Source: Luteibacter sp. dw_328
Lineage (GTDB): Bacteria > Pseudomonadota > Gammaproteobacteria > Xanthomonadales > Rhodanobacteraceae
NCBI RefSeq assembly: GCF_018449605.1
Contig: NZ_JAAVUW010000005.1
Span: forward strand, 248,001-312,000
Direction of reading: 5' to 3'
Length of the DNA: 64,000 nucleotides
Below, one piece after another: positions 16,737 to 26,500 of this stretch (positions are counted from its first letter, which is position 1; every line of letters starts with the position of its first letter). The notes beneath the pieces were generated by a model. That model made no database searches, was not told the DNA's origin, and saw only the letters and a program-made list of their open reading frames with translations. The position numbers and the translations under genes were made by a program.

Positions 16737-18131
16737 TTACCGACCGATCCGGCGCAGCGGTTTGCCGCTCATCAGGTTGCTCTCGATCTGCTCCAGCGTC
16801 ACGCCCTTCGTCTCCGGCACCAGCAAGAAAGTGAAAACGATGAACAGCGCGTTGAGTCCGCCATAGAGCCAGAAGGTCTGCGCATTGCCGATGCCGCTGA
16901 GCAGACTGAGGAAGGTCACGCCGACCACCCAGTTGGTGGCCCAGTTCGTAAACGTGGAGGCAGCGATACCGAAATCGCGCCCCTTAAGTGGCTGAACCTC
17001 CGAACACAGTGTCCAGATCAACGGACCGGCCGACATCGCGAAGCCGACGATGAAGAGCAGCAGCATGCCGACCGTAAAGAACTGCTCGCCGCGCGAGTGG
17101 ATACCGAGTCCCATCATCGTGCCGACGACACCGAGGCCGATCGCCATGATGGTGAACCCGGCGTACAGGATCGGCTTGCGGCCCAGGCGATCGACGAGAC
17201 CGAAGGCGATCAGGGTTGCCAGCACGTTCGTCAGGCCGACCGCCGCGGTGAACCACATCTGGGCGTGGGTGTCGTAACCCATGTCCTTGAAGATGCGCGG
17301 CGCGTAGTACATCACGACGTTCATGCCGGTAAATTGCTGCATGGCCTGCAGCAGCACGCCGAGGCCCACCGAGCGACGGAAGTTGCCGTTGTCCCGGAAC
17401 ATGCTCCAGCCGTGCTGCTTGGTCTTCAGCTGTTCGTCGATGGCGGCGATTTCCTGCTTTACCACCGCCTCGTCGCCGCGCAGCTTCGCAAGCACCACCT
17501 GGGCTTCCTCGCGACGGCCACGCATGAGCAACCAGCGCGGACTGTCGGGAAGGAAGAACAGGCCGATCAGGAAAAGTACGCCCGGAGCGGCGATGATGCC
17601 GAGCATCCAGCGCCAGTTACCGGTCGAGCTGAAGGCCGTGTCCGAGAGAAAGGCGAGAAGGATGCCCGTGGTGATCATCAGCTGGTAGGTGGAGATCATG
17701 GCACCGCGAATTTTCTCCGGAGCCACTTCGGCAAGGTACAACGGCGCGGTAAACGTCGCCACGCCGATAGCCACGCCCAGTACGCAGCGCGCCACGATGA
17801 GAATCGTTGGCGACCCGGCGACCGCGCAGAACAGCGAGCCACCGATGAACACCACGCCAGCGAACATCAGTGAGCGCTTACGGCCCAGTGTGGCGGACAT
17901 CCAACCAGCGGCCAGCGCGCCGACGCACGCGCCCAACATCATCGAACTGACGATCCACTCCACCATGCTGTCCGACACCTTGAAGTCGGCCTGGATGAAC
18001 TGGGTCGCGCCCGAGATCACACCGATATCAAGGCCGAACATCAGCCCGGCGAGGGCGGCGAGGATACACGTGGTGACTATGGCCGCCTTCGGGTGGGCGG
18101 CCTTCGCTTCCTGTTTTACGGTGGCATCCAT
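16737..18131 (-). CDS. Sugar porter family MFS transporter (GalP/XylE-like)
   Basis: 464-residue sugar:proton symporter with 12 predicted membrane segments. Family signatures are visible: LGRKRSLM after helix 2, the central PDSPRWLLMRGR loop, DRLGRKPIL after helix 8 and the C-terminal PETKGVTLEQIE. The substrate cannot be read from sequence; a hexose or pentose is likely. An AGGAA ribosome site precedes the ATG. A palindromic operator lies 24-48 bases upstream. Its stop is 9 bases from that of norR. Confidence 0.93.
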   Translation of the reverse strand: MDATVKQEAKAAHPKAAIVTTCILAALAGLMFGLDIGVISGATQFIQADFKVSDSMVEWIVSSMMLGACVGALAAGWMSATLGRKRSLMFAGVVFIGGSLFCAVAGSPTILIVARCVLGVAIGVATFTAPLYLAEVAPEKIRGAMISTYQLMITTGILLAFLSDTAFSSTGNWRWMLGIIAAPGVLFLIGLFFLPDSPRWLLMRGRREEAQVVLAKLRGDEAVVKQEIAAIDEQLKTKQHGWSMFRDNGNFRRSVGLGVLLQAMQQFTGMNVVMYYAPRIFKDMGYDTHAQMWFTAAVGLTNVLATLIAFGLVDRLGRKPILYAGFTIMAIGLGVVGTMMGLGIHSRGEQFFTVGMLLLFIVGFAMSAGPLIWTLCSEVQPLKGRDFGIAASTFTNWATNWVVGVTFLSLLSGIGNAQTFWLYGGLNALFIVFTFLLVPETKGVTLEQIESNLMSGKPLRRIGR

Positions 18132-18154
18132 GGGATCGGTTCCTTATACGAAAA

Positions 18155-18179
18155 GGCAGATGCCAGGCATTGAATGCCT
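18155..18179 (-). promoter_or_regulatory. Two adjoining palindromes upstream of the sugar transporter
   Basis: AGGCATTGAATGCCT (18165-18179) is a perfect 7+1+7 palindrome. Directly beside it GGCAGATGCC (18155-18164) is a GGCA/TGCC palindrome. They lie 24-48 bases from the transporter ATG and look like a repressor operator. The cognate regulator is unknown. Confidence 0.4.
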
Positions 18180-18461
18180 CGACATGTATCGGACCCGTAT
18201 GCGATGTGTCGGCACGGGGTGAGTCCGCAAGAAAATGCGCGAAAACGGCAAAGTCGTTGAGAGTGGCTATCGCGATCGGCGACTGCCTTCATGATGGATG
18301 CAACCTCAACGCGCTGGCCTGTTCACCATGCGTCATTGCCGCGTCGCCGCGTGTATTTTCCGACGTTGACCACCGAAACACGCGAGCGTTGCCAAGCGTG
18401 ACAAGCATTGGCCTGTGTTAGCGTCGATCTGTTAATCCTTACGCACATAACCGCCTTGCTC
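18180..18461. other. Intergenic region between divergent sugar transporter and HTH-GAF gene
   Basis: Non-coding stretch that must hold the HTH-GAF promoter and part of the transporter promoter. I see no convincing -35/-10 pair, no RNA gene and no strong repeat in it. The only clear signal is the palindrome pair next to the transporter. Confidence 0.5.
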
Positions 18462-19217
18462 ATGTCTTCCTCCCGCTCCCCGATTGACGATCCCACCCTC
18501 ACCACGCGCGACGCCGCGCGCCTGCTTGGCATCTCCGTAAGCACCGCACAGAAGTGGATCGAAAGCGGCGCGCTCGAATCCTGGAAGACGCCCGGCGGCC
18601 ATCGCCGTATGCGCCAGAGCGCGGTCATCGCGCTGCTCGAGGAACGCACGGCGATGTCCGCGGACTCCCTCCAATGCATGCCGCAGGAGTTACGAGCCGA
18701 GCGCTCTCCGAACTATCCGGTACCGCACGACGAAGCCGCGCGACTACGTATGGTCGGCCGTACGGGCTTGCTGGACACGCCCGCCGATCCGGCATTCGAT
18801 CGCATCACGCGGCTGGCCTTATTGATCGCAGGCACCCCGGTCTCGTTTATTTCGCTGCTCACCGCGAAGCGTCAGTGGTTCAAGTCGGCGCAGGGAACGA
18901 AACTGCGGGAAACACCTCGCGCCCTGGCGTTCTGCAGCCACGCCATTCTCGGCGAGGACATGGTCACCGTCGAAGATACGCGGCAGGACGCGCGCTTCAA
19001 CGCGAGCCCGCTGCTTGCCGGTGAGCCGCATATCCGCTTCTACGCGGGTTGCCCCCTGCGGGGTCCGGACGGCCATGCCCTGGGGACCCTGTGCGTTGTC
19101 GACCGCATGCCGCGACGACTCGACGACTCGCAGAAAGAAGGCCTGCGCGCGTTGGCGGATATCGCCGAAGATGAAATCCGCCTGTATATGGTGGAACACG
19201 GCCGCCGCTGGGGTTAA
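18462..19217 (+). CDS. MerR/excisionase-type HTH plus GAF domain regulator
   Basis: 251-residue two-domain protein. The N terminus (about residues 12-60) is an excisionase/MerR-like helix-turn-helix (TTRDAARLLGISVSTAQKWI, then KTPGGHRRMR). The C-terminal GAF domain (about 110-245) has the pattern LDTPADPAFDRITRLA, KRQWFKS and FYAGCPLRGPDGHALGTLCV common in cytoplasmic GAF sensors of Xanthomonadales. The start MSSSRSP is taken because the upstream codons do not extend the HTH; no clear ribosome site is seen. It probably senses a small molecule and binds DNA; its targets are unknown. It overlaps the convergent VOC gene by four bases. Confidence 0.8.
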   Translation: MSSSRSPIDDPTLTTRDAARLLGISVSTAQKWIESGALESWKTPGGHRRMRQSAVIALLEERTAMSADSLQCMPQELRAERSPNYPVPHDEAARLRMVGRTGLLDTPADPAFDRITRLALLIAGTPVSFISLLTAKRQWFKSAQGTKLRETPRALAFCSHAILGEDMVTVEDTRQDARFNASPLLAGEPHIRFYAGCPLRGPDGHALGTLCVVDRMPRRLDDSQKEGLRALADIAEDEIRLYMVEHGRRWG

Positions 19218-19639
19218 CCAGGCAGAGGAGCCCACGGGTCGTAGCTGCCGAAGTACCACAGGTGACCCTCGGGATCGCGGGCGGAGTAACCGGCGCCGCC
19301 GTATTCCTTCTCTTCGTAGTCGTCGACGATACGCGCACCGCGGGACCTGGCGGTCTCATAGTGCGCTCGCACGTCGCTCACGAAGACGCAGGGACACTGC
19401 GTTTCGCGGCCGCCGACTTCATCGGGCTGAACCATGTGCTGGCTGAAAGGCGTGTCGTCGCGGGCCGAGCCGAGCATGATCATGCCGCCGCCGAAGGTCA
19501 GCTGAGCATGATCGACGATGTGCTGATGCTCCGCGTTGACGTACACGGCATGTTTTTCGAAACCGAAAGCGGAACAGAGGAAATCGATAGCCTCCAGGGC
19601 GTCCCGGTATCGCAGGCAGGGAACGATCGTGCTGTTCAT
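19214..19639 (-). CDS. VOC superfamily (glyoxalase-like) protein
   Basis: 141-residue single-domain VOC protein with the beta-alpha-beta-beta-beta pattern (VPCLRYRDALEAIDFLCSAFGFEKHAVY; QLTFGGGMIMLGS; GYSARDPEGHLWYFGSYDPW). It resembles uncharacterised glyoxalase/bleomycin-resistance proteins that act on small electrophiles. The start MNSTIVPC has a GAGGAG site 8 bases upstream. Confidence 0.82.
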   Translation of the reverse strand: MNSTIVPCLRYRDALEAIDFLCSAFGFEKHAVYVNAEHQHIVDHAQLTFGGGMIMLGSARDDTPFSQHMVQPDEVGGRETQCPCVFVSDVRAHYETARSRGARIVDDYEEKEYGGAGYSARDPEGHLWYFGSYDPWAPLPG

Positions 19640-19670
19640 GGCGTGAGCTCCTCGTCGGGGAGCCCCTACG

Positions 19671-20993
19671 TTACGCCAGTTCGGCCACGGCGCGCCGAAC
19701 CGAGTCGATACCATGGGCCTGTGTGTTCGTTGCCTGCGCCACGTCCGACACGCGGTCGAGCAAGGCGCTGACCGCGGTCAGGATGTCACCCATGGCGGCC
19801 CCGGCCTCCCCGCTTCGCTCACTGCCTTCGCGAACGCGGTCGAGCGTGCTCTCGATCAGGCTGCGGATCTCCCGAGCGGACGCAGCACTGCGTTGCGAGA
19901 GCATGCGCACCTCCTGGGCCACGACGGCGAAACCCTTGCCATGGGTTCCGGAGCGCGCCGCCTCGATGGCGGCGTTCAGGGCCAGGATATTCGTCTGGAA
20001 CGCGATCGAATCGATCAGGCTGACGATCTCCGCGATGTCCTGTGCACCGCCCTGTATGGCCGCCATGGTAGCGATGACCGCTTCGACCATGGCGCCGCCA
20101 TCGGCGGCAGAACGACTCGCGTCGTTGGCCAGCGCATTCGTCACGCGTGCTTGCTCGGCGATGGCTGGCACGGTGTCGGCCAACTCCGTGAGAGAGGCAT
20201 GAAGTGCGCGCGTGGCGCGCGTCTGCGCCGACACGTCGGTGGCGTACTTCACCACCTTGAACGGCCGCCCGGCCATGTCGAGGATCGGGTTGTAGCTACC
20301 CTGGATCCACACTTCGCGGCCTTGCCTATCGACGCGGCGATACAGCGACGAATCGTATTCGCCGCGTCCGAGCTTCTCCCAGAACGCCCGGTACTCGGCG
20401 CCTTCGCGGTCCACGCGATCGACGAACATCCGGTGGTGCTGGCCGATCACTTCGTCACGCGTGTAGCCCATGGTGGCAAGGAAGTTGTCGTTGGCGTCGA
20501 GGATGATGCCGTCGAGACTGAAACTGATGACGGCCTGGGCTTTGTCGATGGCAGCGAGGCGTCCTTCCATGTCGGCGGCACGCAGACGCTGCTCGGTCAC
20601 GTCGGTGGCGAACTTCACGACCTTGAGCGGGCGTCCGCGACCATCGAGCACCGGGTTATAGCTCGCCTGGATCCAGACCTCGCGCCCGTTCGCCCCGAAC
20701 CGCCGATAGAGACCGACGTCGGGCTCCCCCTTGCCGAGACGCGCCCAGAAATCGGCATAGGCCGCGCTCCCTGCTTCCGATGGATCGACGAACATGCGGT
20801 GATGCCTGCCGATGATGTCCTCGCGCGCATAGCCGAGCGCTGCCAGGAAGTTGGCGTTCGCATCGAGGATGGTGCCGTCGAGCGCGAACTCGATCACGGC
20901 CTGGGTGCGATCGATCGCAGCGATCTTTCCGCGCATATCCGTTCGCGAATGTCCGAAGAGCGTGCGAAGACGTGTGACGATGTCGATGCGCAT
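19671..20993 (-). CDS. Soluble double-PAS methyl-accepting chemotaxis-type protein (BdlA-like)
   Basis: 440-residue cytoplasmic sensor with no membrane segment. Two near-identical PAS domains (about 22-140 and 143-262) share [17 protein letters not shown] / [17 protein letters not shown] and [10 protein letters not shown] / [11 protein letters not shown] short signalling domain follows with the conserved hairpin tip ([20 protein letters not shown]) and [16 protein letters not shown]. The signalling domain is shorter than in classical receptors. P. aeruginosa BdlA (biofilm dispersion) has the same PAS-PAS-MCP layout, so a redox or oxygen signal is a reasonable guess. No che genes are nearby. 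Confidence 0.88.
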   Translation of the reverse strand: MRIDIVTRLRTLFGHSRTDMRGKIAAIDRTQAVIEFALDGTILDANANFLAALGYAREDIIGRHHRMFVDPSEAGSAAYADFWARLGKGEPDVGLYRRFGANGREVWIQASYNPVLDGRGRPLKVVKFATDVTEQRLRAADMEGRLAAIDKAQAVISFSLDGIILDANDNFLATMGYTRDEVIGQHHRMFVDRVDREGAEYRAFWEKLGRGEYDSSLYRRVDRQGREVWIQGSYNPILDMAGRPFKVVKYATDVSAQTRATRALHASLTELADTVPAIAEQARVTNALANDASRSAADGGAMVEAVIATMAAIQGGAQDIAEIVSLIDSIAFQTNILALNAAIEAARSGTHGKGFAVVAQEVRMLSQRSAASAREIRSLIESTLDRVREGSERSGEAGAAMGDILTAVSALLDRVSDVAQATNTQAHGIDSVRRAVAELA

Positions 20994-21080
20994 GATCGTT
21001 GCCTGCCCGATGACGGTGTTCGATCATTGTTATCGACACCTGCGGGGAAGAGCTGTAAGTGAGATGCCGATTTCGCGTAC

Positions 21081-21118
21081 GGATTGCTGGCTATCGCCGA
21101 TGAATCGGCTCCTACAAA
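21081..21118. repeat. REP-like extragenic palindrome
   Basis: On the minus strand it reads TGTAGGAGCCGATTCATCGG followed by CGATAGCC. The head TGTAGGAGC and the imperfect hairpin GCCGAT/ATCGGC match the style of repetitive extragenic palindromes common in Xanthomonadales and pseudomonads. It lies between the pbpC stop and the chemoreceptor start. No second complete copy was noticed in the window. Confidence 0.5.
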
Positions 21119-21140
21119 TCGCGGTTTTGACGAATCTGGT

Positions 21141-23507
21141 TTATTCGACGGCGCCAATCGTCAGGTCACGTGAATCCGTGCGCCCGTGGTCGTCAACGAC
21201 GCGAATGAGGAAACGTCCTGTGCGTTCGGGCGCCCACATAAGCGGCTGGCCGCTCGCCACGCTCCCCAGGTAAGCGTCGTCGGCAAACCAGTAGAGCGTC
21301 CGGGAGCCGGCATCCGTCGTCGCAGCGAAAGTAATGCGTTCGCTGCCCAGGCGGGAAACGCGAATCTGATAGGTACTGCCCTTCAGCGGGGACGTGATCT
21401 TCGGCGGATCGCCGGCCAGCTGACCACCGCCCTGGCAATCCGGCAACGGTGGCGGCGTGCGGCGTGCCATGCCCGCCTGCGCGAAGACGCGCGCCAGGTC
21501 GGACGGCCAGTACTCGTACACCTCCGTCCGCGTACGTTCGGGATCGTAGGGTGGACAGGCCGGTTTCCCGCTGTCCTTGTCCACCACCACGGGACGATGG
21601 ATGTTGCTCACGCGGATCGGCGACTTGCCTGGAATGAACCAGGTACTGCCCACCTGGGGGCACCATGCATTCGGAAGTTCGCCGCTAGCCAGGCAAATCG
21701 GCACACGGCGGAGGTTGGGCGGATTTCGTCGGATCGGTTCCGCCAGCCCCGGCCGTTCGGCACGCAGGGCGTCGGCGATGCGGAAGAACAGCGGCGCGGC
21801 CGCATCCACGCCGACGAACGCGGGGTTGCCGCTGCCGTCGAAATTGCCTATCCAGACCACCAGGACATACGGACCGAAGCTACCGGCTGTCCACGCATCC
21901 CGGAAACTCCACGACGTGCCGGTCTTCCAGTAAAGCGGCAACCGGGAAGGCTGGGCCGCCACCGCGTCATCCGGCCGCGGATTCTGGCGCAACATGTCCA
22001 TGACCATGAAACTCGCTTCTTCGCTGAGCATCCTCGTGCCCTTCGTGCGCGGCTGGGCTGCAAGCGTACGCAGCGGGCGCAGTTCGCCGCGGTTGGCGAG
22101 CATGGCGTACAGGCCACCGAGCTCCTGCATGGTGACTTCCCCGCCGCCGAGGACGAGGGCCAGTCCGTAATGTTTCTCGCTGGCCATGCGTGAGACGCCG
22201 GCGTCGTGCAGGAACTGGTACAGATTCGGGTTAGCGAGCCTGGCAGCGATCTGCACCGCGGGAATGTTGCGACTACGGACCAGGGCCTGCGTCGCCGTTA
22301 CAGGGCCGAGGAAGTGACCGTCAAAATTCTCCGGCGTGTACGGGCCGAACGCCGATGGCACATCGCGGAGTACGGTTTCGGGATGAAGAAGGCCCTGGTC
22401 GAAGCCAAGGGCGTAGATGAAGGGCTTCAACGTCGAGCCCGGCGAACGCTTAGCCTGCGTGCCGTTCACCTGCCCGAAGATTGATGAGTCGAAGTAGTCG
22501 GCCGAACCGACCATCGCCTTGACGCCCATGTCGCGCGTGTCGATCAGGATCGCCGCGGCATTGCGGATGCCGCGGTCGCCACTGCGCTGCACGTACTGGC
22601 GCACCTGTCGTTCCAGACTGTGTTGCAGCCCGAGATCGAGCGTGGTCGTGATCCGCATGTCGTCGTCGCCATCGAGACGGCGCTCGGCAAGTACCTGCTC
22701 GACGAAGTGCGGCGCCTCGAAAGGCAGGCGCGATAGCGGGCGTAGCCGTAACGGCAGGTCGAACAGAGGTCCGGCGTTGGCATCGGCTGGGTGCTTCGTG
22801 ATCCAGCGGCTAAAGAGACGATCGCGCGATGCCTTCAGCGCCGTCCCGATGACGGCGCTGCCGTTGACATCACCCGGAAGTCCCCGGGACGGATCCTGCG
22901 GAATCACCGCCAGCGTCAACGCTTCCGGCAGGCTTAGTCTTGCCGGGGCCTTGCCGAAGTACGCAAGGCTGGCCGCGCCCACGCCTTCCACGTTGCGTCC
23001 ATAGGGGGCGGCGTTGAGGTAGGCCTCGAGGATATCGTGTTTGGAATAGCGGGCCTCCAGCTGGACGGCGTGCATCGCCTGCACCAGTTTGCCTCGAGGA
23101 CTCCGCGTGTCGAGATGCCAGATCAGCCGGGCAAGCTGCATGGTGATCGTGGAGCCCCCCTGCCGACTGCCATGCCTGGCATACGTCACCCAGGCACCGC
23201 GCACGAGACCCCACGCACTCACGCCAGGATGCCAACGGAACCAGCGATCCTCATGCAGCAGCACGCCATCGACGAAGGCGGGTGACATGTCTTCGAGCGG
23301 GACCCAGAGTCGGTAACGATCGTCGCTGGCGAGCGTAAGACGGAGCAGGCGTCCGTCTGCATCGTAGACCGCCGTGGACGAGGGAAACCAGGCGCGCAGC
23401 GGTTCGTGTGGCCAGCATCTGAGCACCACGGGTAAAGCGGCAAACAGCAGCAACGCCACAAGGGCGTTGTGCCATTTGATGCGACGGAAGCGGTGAAGAC
23501 TGTTCAT
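21141..23507 (-). CDS. pbpC: Penicillin-binding protein 1C (bifunctional)
   Basis: 788-residue murein polymerase of the inner membrane. One N-terminal membrane segment (about 15-32) is followed by the glycosyltransferase domain (LLHEDRWFRWHPGVSAWGLV, QGGSTITMQLARL). The transpeptidase domain has the SxxK Ser in RSPGSTLKPF, the SxN motif in VRSRNIP and KTGTSW. The C-terminal BiPBP_C domain is present (PPKITSPLKGSTYQI). It lies 38 bases after the alpha-2-macroglobulin gene, the conserved yfhM-pbpC pairing. Confidence 0.96.
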   Translation of the reverse strand: MNSLHRFRRIKWHNALVALLLFAALPVVLRCWPHEPLRAWFPSSTAVYDADGRLLRLTLASDDRYRLWVPLEDMSPAFVDGVLLHEDRWFRWHPGVSAWGLVRGAWVTYARHGSRQGGSTITMQLARLIWHLDTRSPRGKLVQAMHAVQLEARYSKHDILEAYLNAAPYGRNVEGVGAASLAYFGKAPARLSLPEALTLAVIPQDPSRGLPGDVNGSAVIGTALKASRDRLFSRWITKHPADANAGPLFDLPLRLRPLSRLPFEAPHFVEQVLAERRLDGDDDMRITTTLDLGLQHSLERQVRQYVQRSGDRGIRNAAAILIDTRDMGVKAMVGSADYFDSSIFGQVNGTQAKRSPGSTLKPFIYALGFDQGLLHPETVLRDVPSAFGPYTPENFDGHFLGPVTATQALVRSRNIPAVQIAARLANPNLYQFLHDAGVSRMASEKHYGLALVLGGGEVTMQELGGLYAMLANRGELRPLRTLAAQPRTKGTRMLSEEASFMVMDMLRQNPRPDDAVAAQPSRLPLYWKTGTSWSFRDAWTAGSFGPYVLVVWIGNFDGSGNPAFVGVDAAAPLFFRIADALRAERPGLAEPIRRNPPNLRRVPICLASGELPNAWCPQVGSTWFIPGKSPIRVSNIHRPVVVDKDSGKPACPPYDPERTRTEVYEYWPSDLARVFAQAGMARRTPPPLPDCQGGGQLAGDPPKITSPLKGSTYQIRVSRLGSERITFAATTDAGSRTLYWFADDAYLGSVASGQPLMWAPERTGRFLIRVVDDHGRTDSRDLTIGAVE

Positions 23508-23545
23508 CGGTGCGACGGAAACGCCTTTGGTTTCGTGTCGGCCCG

Positions 23546-26500
23546 TTACGGTTTACGTTGGACGGTTATCGCGCCGCCGCCCGGGGCGCGTGCCTGGACG
23601 CCGCGGTCGTAGAGCGATTCGATCAGAGCGGGCGGAATCACGAACTTACCGGCATTGGTCGCCTTGATGCGGTAGATGAACTCCTGCACGTCGGTACTGG
23701 CCGTGCCGTAGACCACCACGCGATCCTCGCGGACATCCGCGTACTCGGGCTTCCAGGTGGACTCGGGGTTGCCGATAGGTGAATGCCAGGCAGGTGTGTT
23801 GTCATCGGCGCCATCGGCCGCGCCACCATTGCCTTCGGCATCGCTATCGGCATCGCCGTTGCCCGATGCGTCCGACGTTGCCTCGTCCGAAGACGGTGCC
23901 GCCTCCGCAGCATCGGCAGGTGGCGCGGTGTCCAGCACCGGTTCGAAGCCACCGGGCAGCAGGTCGACGATCGCGACGTCGAACACATCGTGATCGGTCG
24001 TGGAGCGCACCCTCACGTGCACGTCGATCTCGTCGCCGGTATTGACCGTGTCGACGGATTTGCCCTTGGTGTCCGTATACGTGCGGGTAATCTCCAGACC
24101 ATCCTTGCGCGTATCCGTGGACGGCTTGCGATCGAATCCTGTCTGCGCGACGCCATACCAGGCCGTCGCTTCGGCGTCATTGACCAGACGCAGGCGCTGC
24201 GCCCCGGTCGACCAGTGGCCGTCCACCAAAGACCCCTTCACGACGCCGATGGGTGTCACCGTGCCGTTGGCCGCCACCGCACCGATCGAGAGCTTGCTCA
24301 CGTCGCCGCCTGCCTGCGAGGCCCAGGCATCCAGCGCGATGATGATCATGCCGGAGGAAAGCGTGTTGTAGTGGCCCTTGGCCAGCGGGCGTACGAGGTT
24401 CTCGATCGTCTCCGGCGGTAGGGTCTTCGCCTGCTCCGGGAAGTGCTTGGCAAGCAGGTAAAGGACCGATGCGTCCCGGATGGGCGTGTCGTAGTAATCG
24501 CTGTAGTCGTAGGTCTCATCGGCCGGCTTGCGCGAGAGCAGCTTGCGCGGGCGCGACATCAGGTCGTTGGCCAGCTTGTCCTGATGAAGCATCTGGTAGG
24601 ACGCGGCCAGCCACGCGGCGGCGAGATCGTCGTGCCACTGCTTCGGGTAGACCTCTTCCAGGCGACGCTGCACCGAGGCGAGGTCATTCGTGGTGACGTT
24701 GCCCTGGCGTGTCAGCAGGTAGATCGCGTAAGCGCGCTGGCGCATTTCCACCAGCGTGTCGCCACTGTCATCGGCAGCGATCTGGCGGAGGGCGTTGTCC
24801 GCCGACGCCAGCAGATCCGCCGGCACGGCCACGCCGTGGTCGCCTGCTTCGATGAGGTAATGAACTGCGTAGTCCGTCGCGAACACATGTGTGTCTGGCG
24901 TCGCCGTCCAGAGTCCGAAACCACCCTGGCCGTTCTGACGAGCACGAAGCACGTCGAACAGGGCAGCGACCGGATCCGCTGGTGCGGTCTCGTCACCCGA
25001 CATGCGCGCCGGCTTGACGTCGCCGAACTCCGTTCGCTTGCCGAGGATCAGGGCCGGCATCGCGGCACTGATCACCTGCTCGGTGCAGTAATGCGGGAAG
25101 TCGACGAGATACGTGGCGAGGCCGCGCGCCAGCACCACAGGTACGGTCGAAAACGAAGCGTCACGCTTGGCGTATTCATCGTGCATGTCGCGTAGCGATG
25201 TCACGTCGGCGCGTCCGTGCGCGTCGACCCGACCGAAGGCGAGGTCCGTCCGCAGGGGCGACGCGGGGCGTACGGACAGGTCCACACTCTGCTTCGCGGA
25301 TTTACCGTTGAAGGCGGCAGTGAACGTCATGTTGCCCGAACCCAGCTTGTCCGTGGCCCGCACGCGGAAGATCGCCACACCTTCGCGCATCTCGCCGAGG
25401 CTCAGCGTCTTCGTCGCATCGCCGACGATCTGCAATGGCGCGCCGAGCTTCAGGGTCACTCCGACCGGTACGTCCTTGCCACCGAGGCCAGTGAGGTTGT
25501 TGGCCACACCCACACTGATCTCTGCCTCGTCACCCGGCGCGAGCGTCGTCGGCACATTGGGCGAGAGCACGAAGTCACCACGTACCGTGGTCGCTCCCTC
25601 GAAGGTACCGATTTTCTCCGGCGAGACGCTGACCGCCATGACGCGCAGCTTGCCATTGAAGTAGTCGGGAACCTTGTATGTGAGGTCGCGCGAGCCGTCG
25701 ATGTCGACGATACCGGACCAGTACGCCACCGGCTTGTCCCGCTTTCGCCGGAACGGATTGAGTTGGCGGCCGATGGCACCGTCCGCATCGCCTCCGGGGG
25801 CGGCCATCGTCATCAACTTCTGGAAGTCCGGGATGATCAGGTCGAGGATCTGCGACGTGGACACTTCCAGCATGCGCTTGCGGAAGAAGTACTGCAGCGG
25901 ATCGCCCAGCTTGTAATGCGCCACCTGCAGGATGCCCTCGTCGACGGCGAATACAACCGCGCGCGTCGGTGTCGTGGAGGTCACGTGGAAGGTGACGGTA
26001 TCGCCAGGCTTGACCAGCTGCGGCGACTCGACGGCCAGCACGTTGCGCCTGGCATCCATGTTCACCGAGAACGGGACCACGCCGAACGACAGCGGGCTCA
26101 TGAAAATCTCGTCCGAGGAGGGGTCGCGCACGTACTGCACGTTGATGTATCCGTTGCCTTCGAAGTCCGCCGGCACCGTGATGTGCTGGACGGTGCTGGT
26201 CGAATCGGCATGGAACCAGGCGTGAGCGTAGACCTTGTCGCGCTCGATGGTGATCAGGCCGCTACCGGCATACGGCGCGCGGATGGCGATATCCACTGCC
26301 TCGCCCGGTGCGTAGTCCTTCTTCGACAGCGTGAGCTGGAGCTCGGCATTGCGTTCAAGCGAACGCGACACGTTGCCTTCGCCGGCCACCGACCAGGCGA
26401 CGCGATTGATTTCCTTGCCTTCGGCGTTCTTCAGTACCAGCGCGAAATTGCCCGGCTTGTCCGTCGGAAGCGTTACGTCGAGGCCCGCTGCCGGGAGGGT

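Noticed and set aside
21081-21118. Small RNA or CRISPR-like repeat
   Set aside because: A single short REP-style palindrome; there is no repeat array and no promoter around it.
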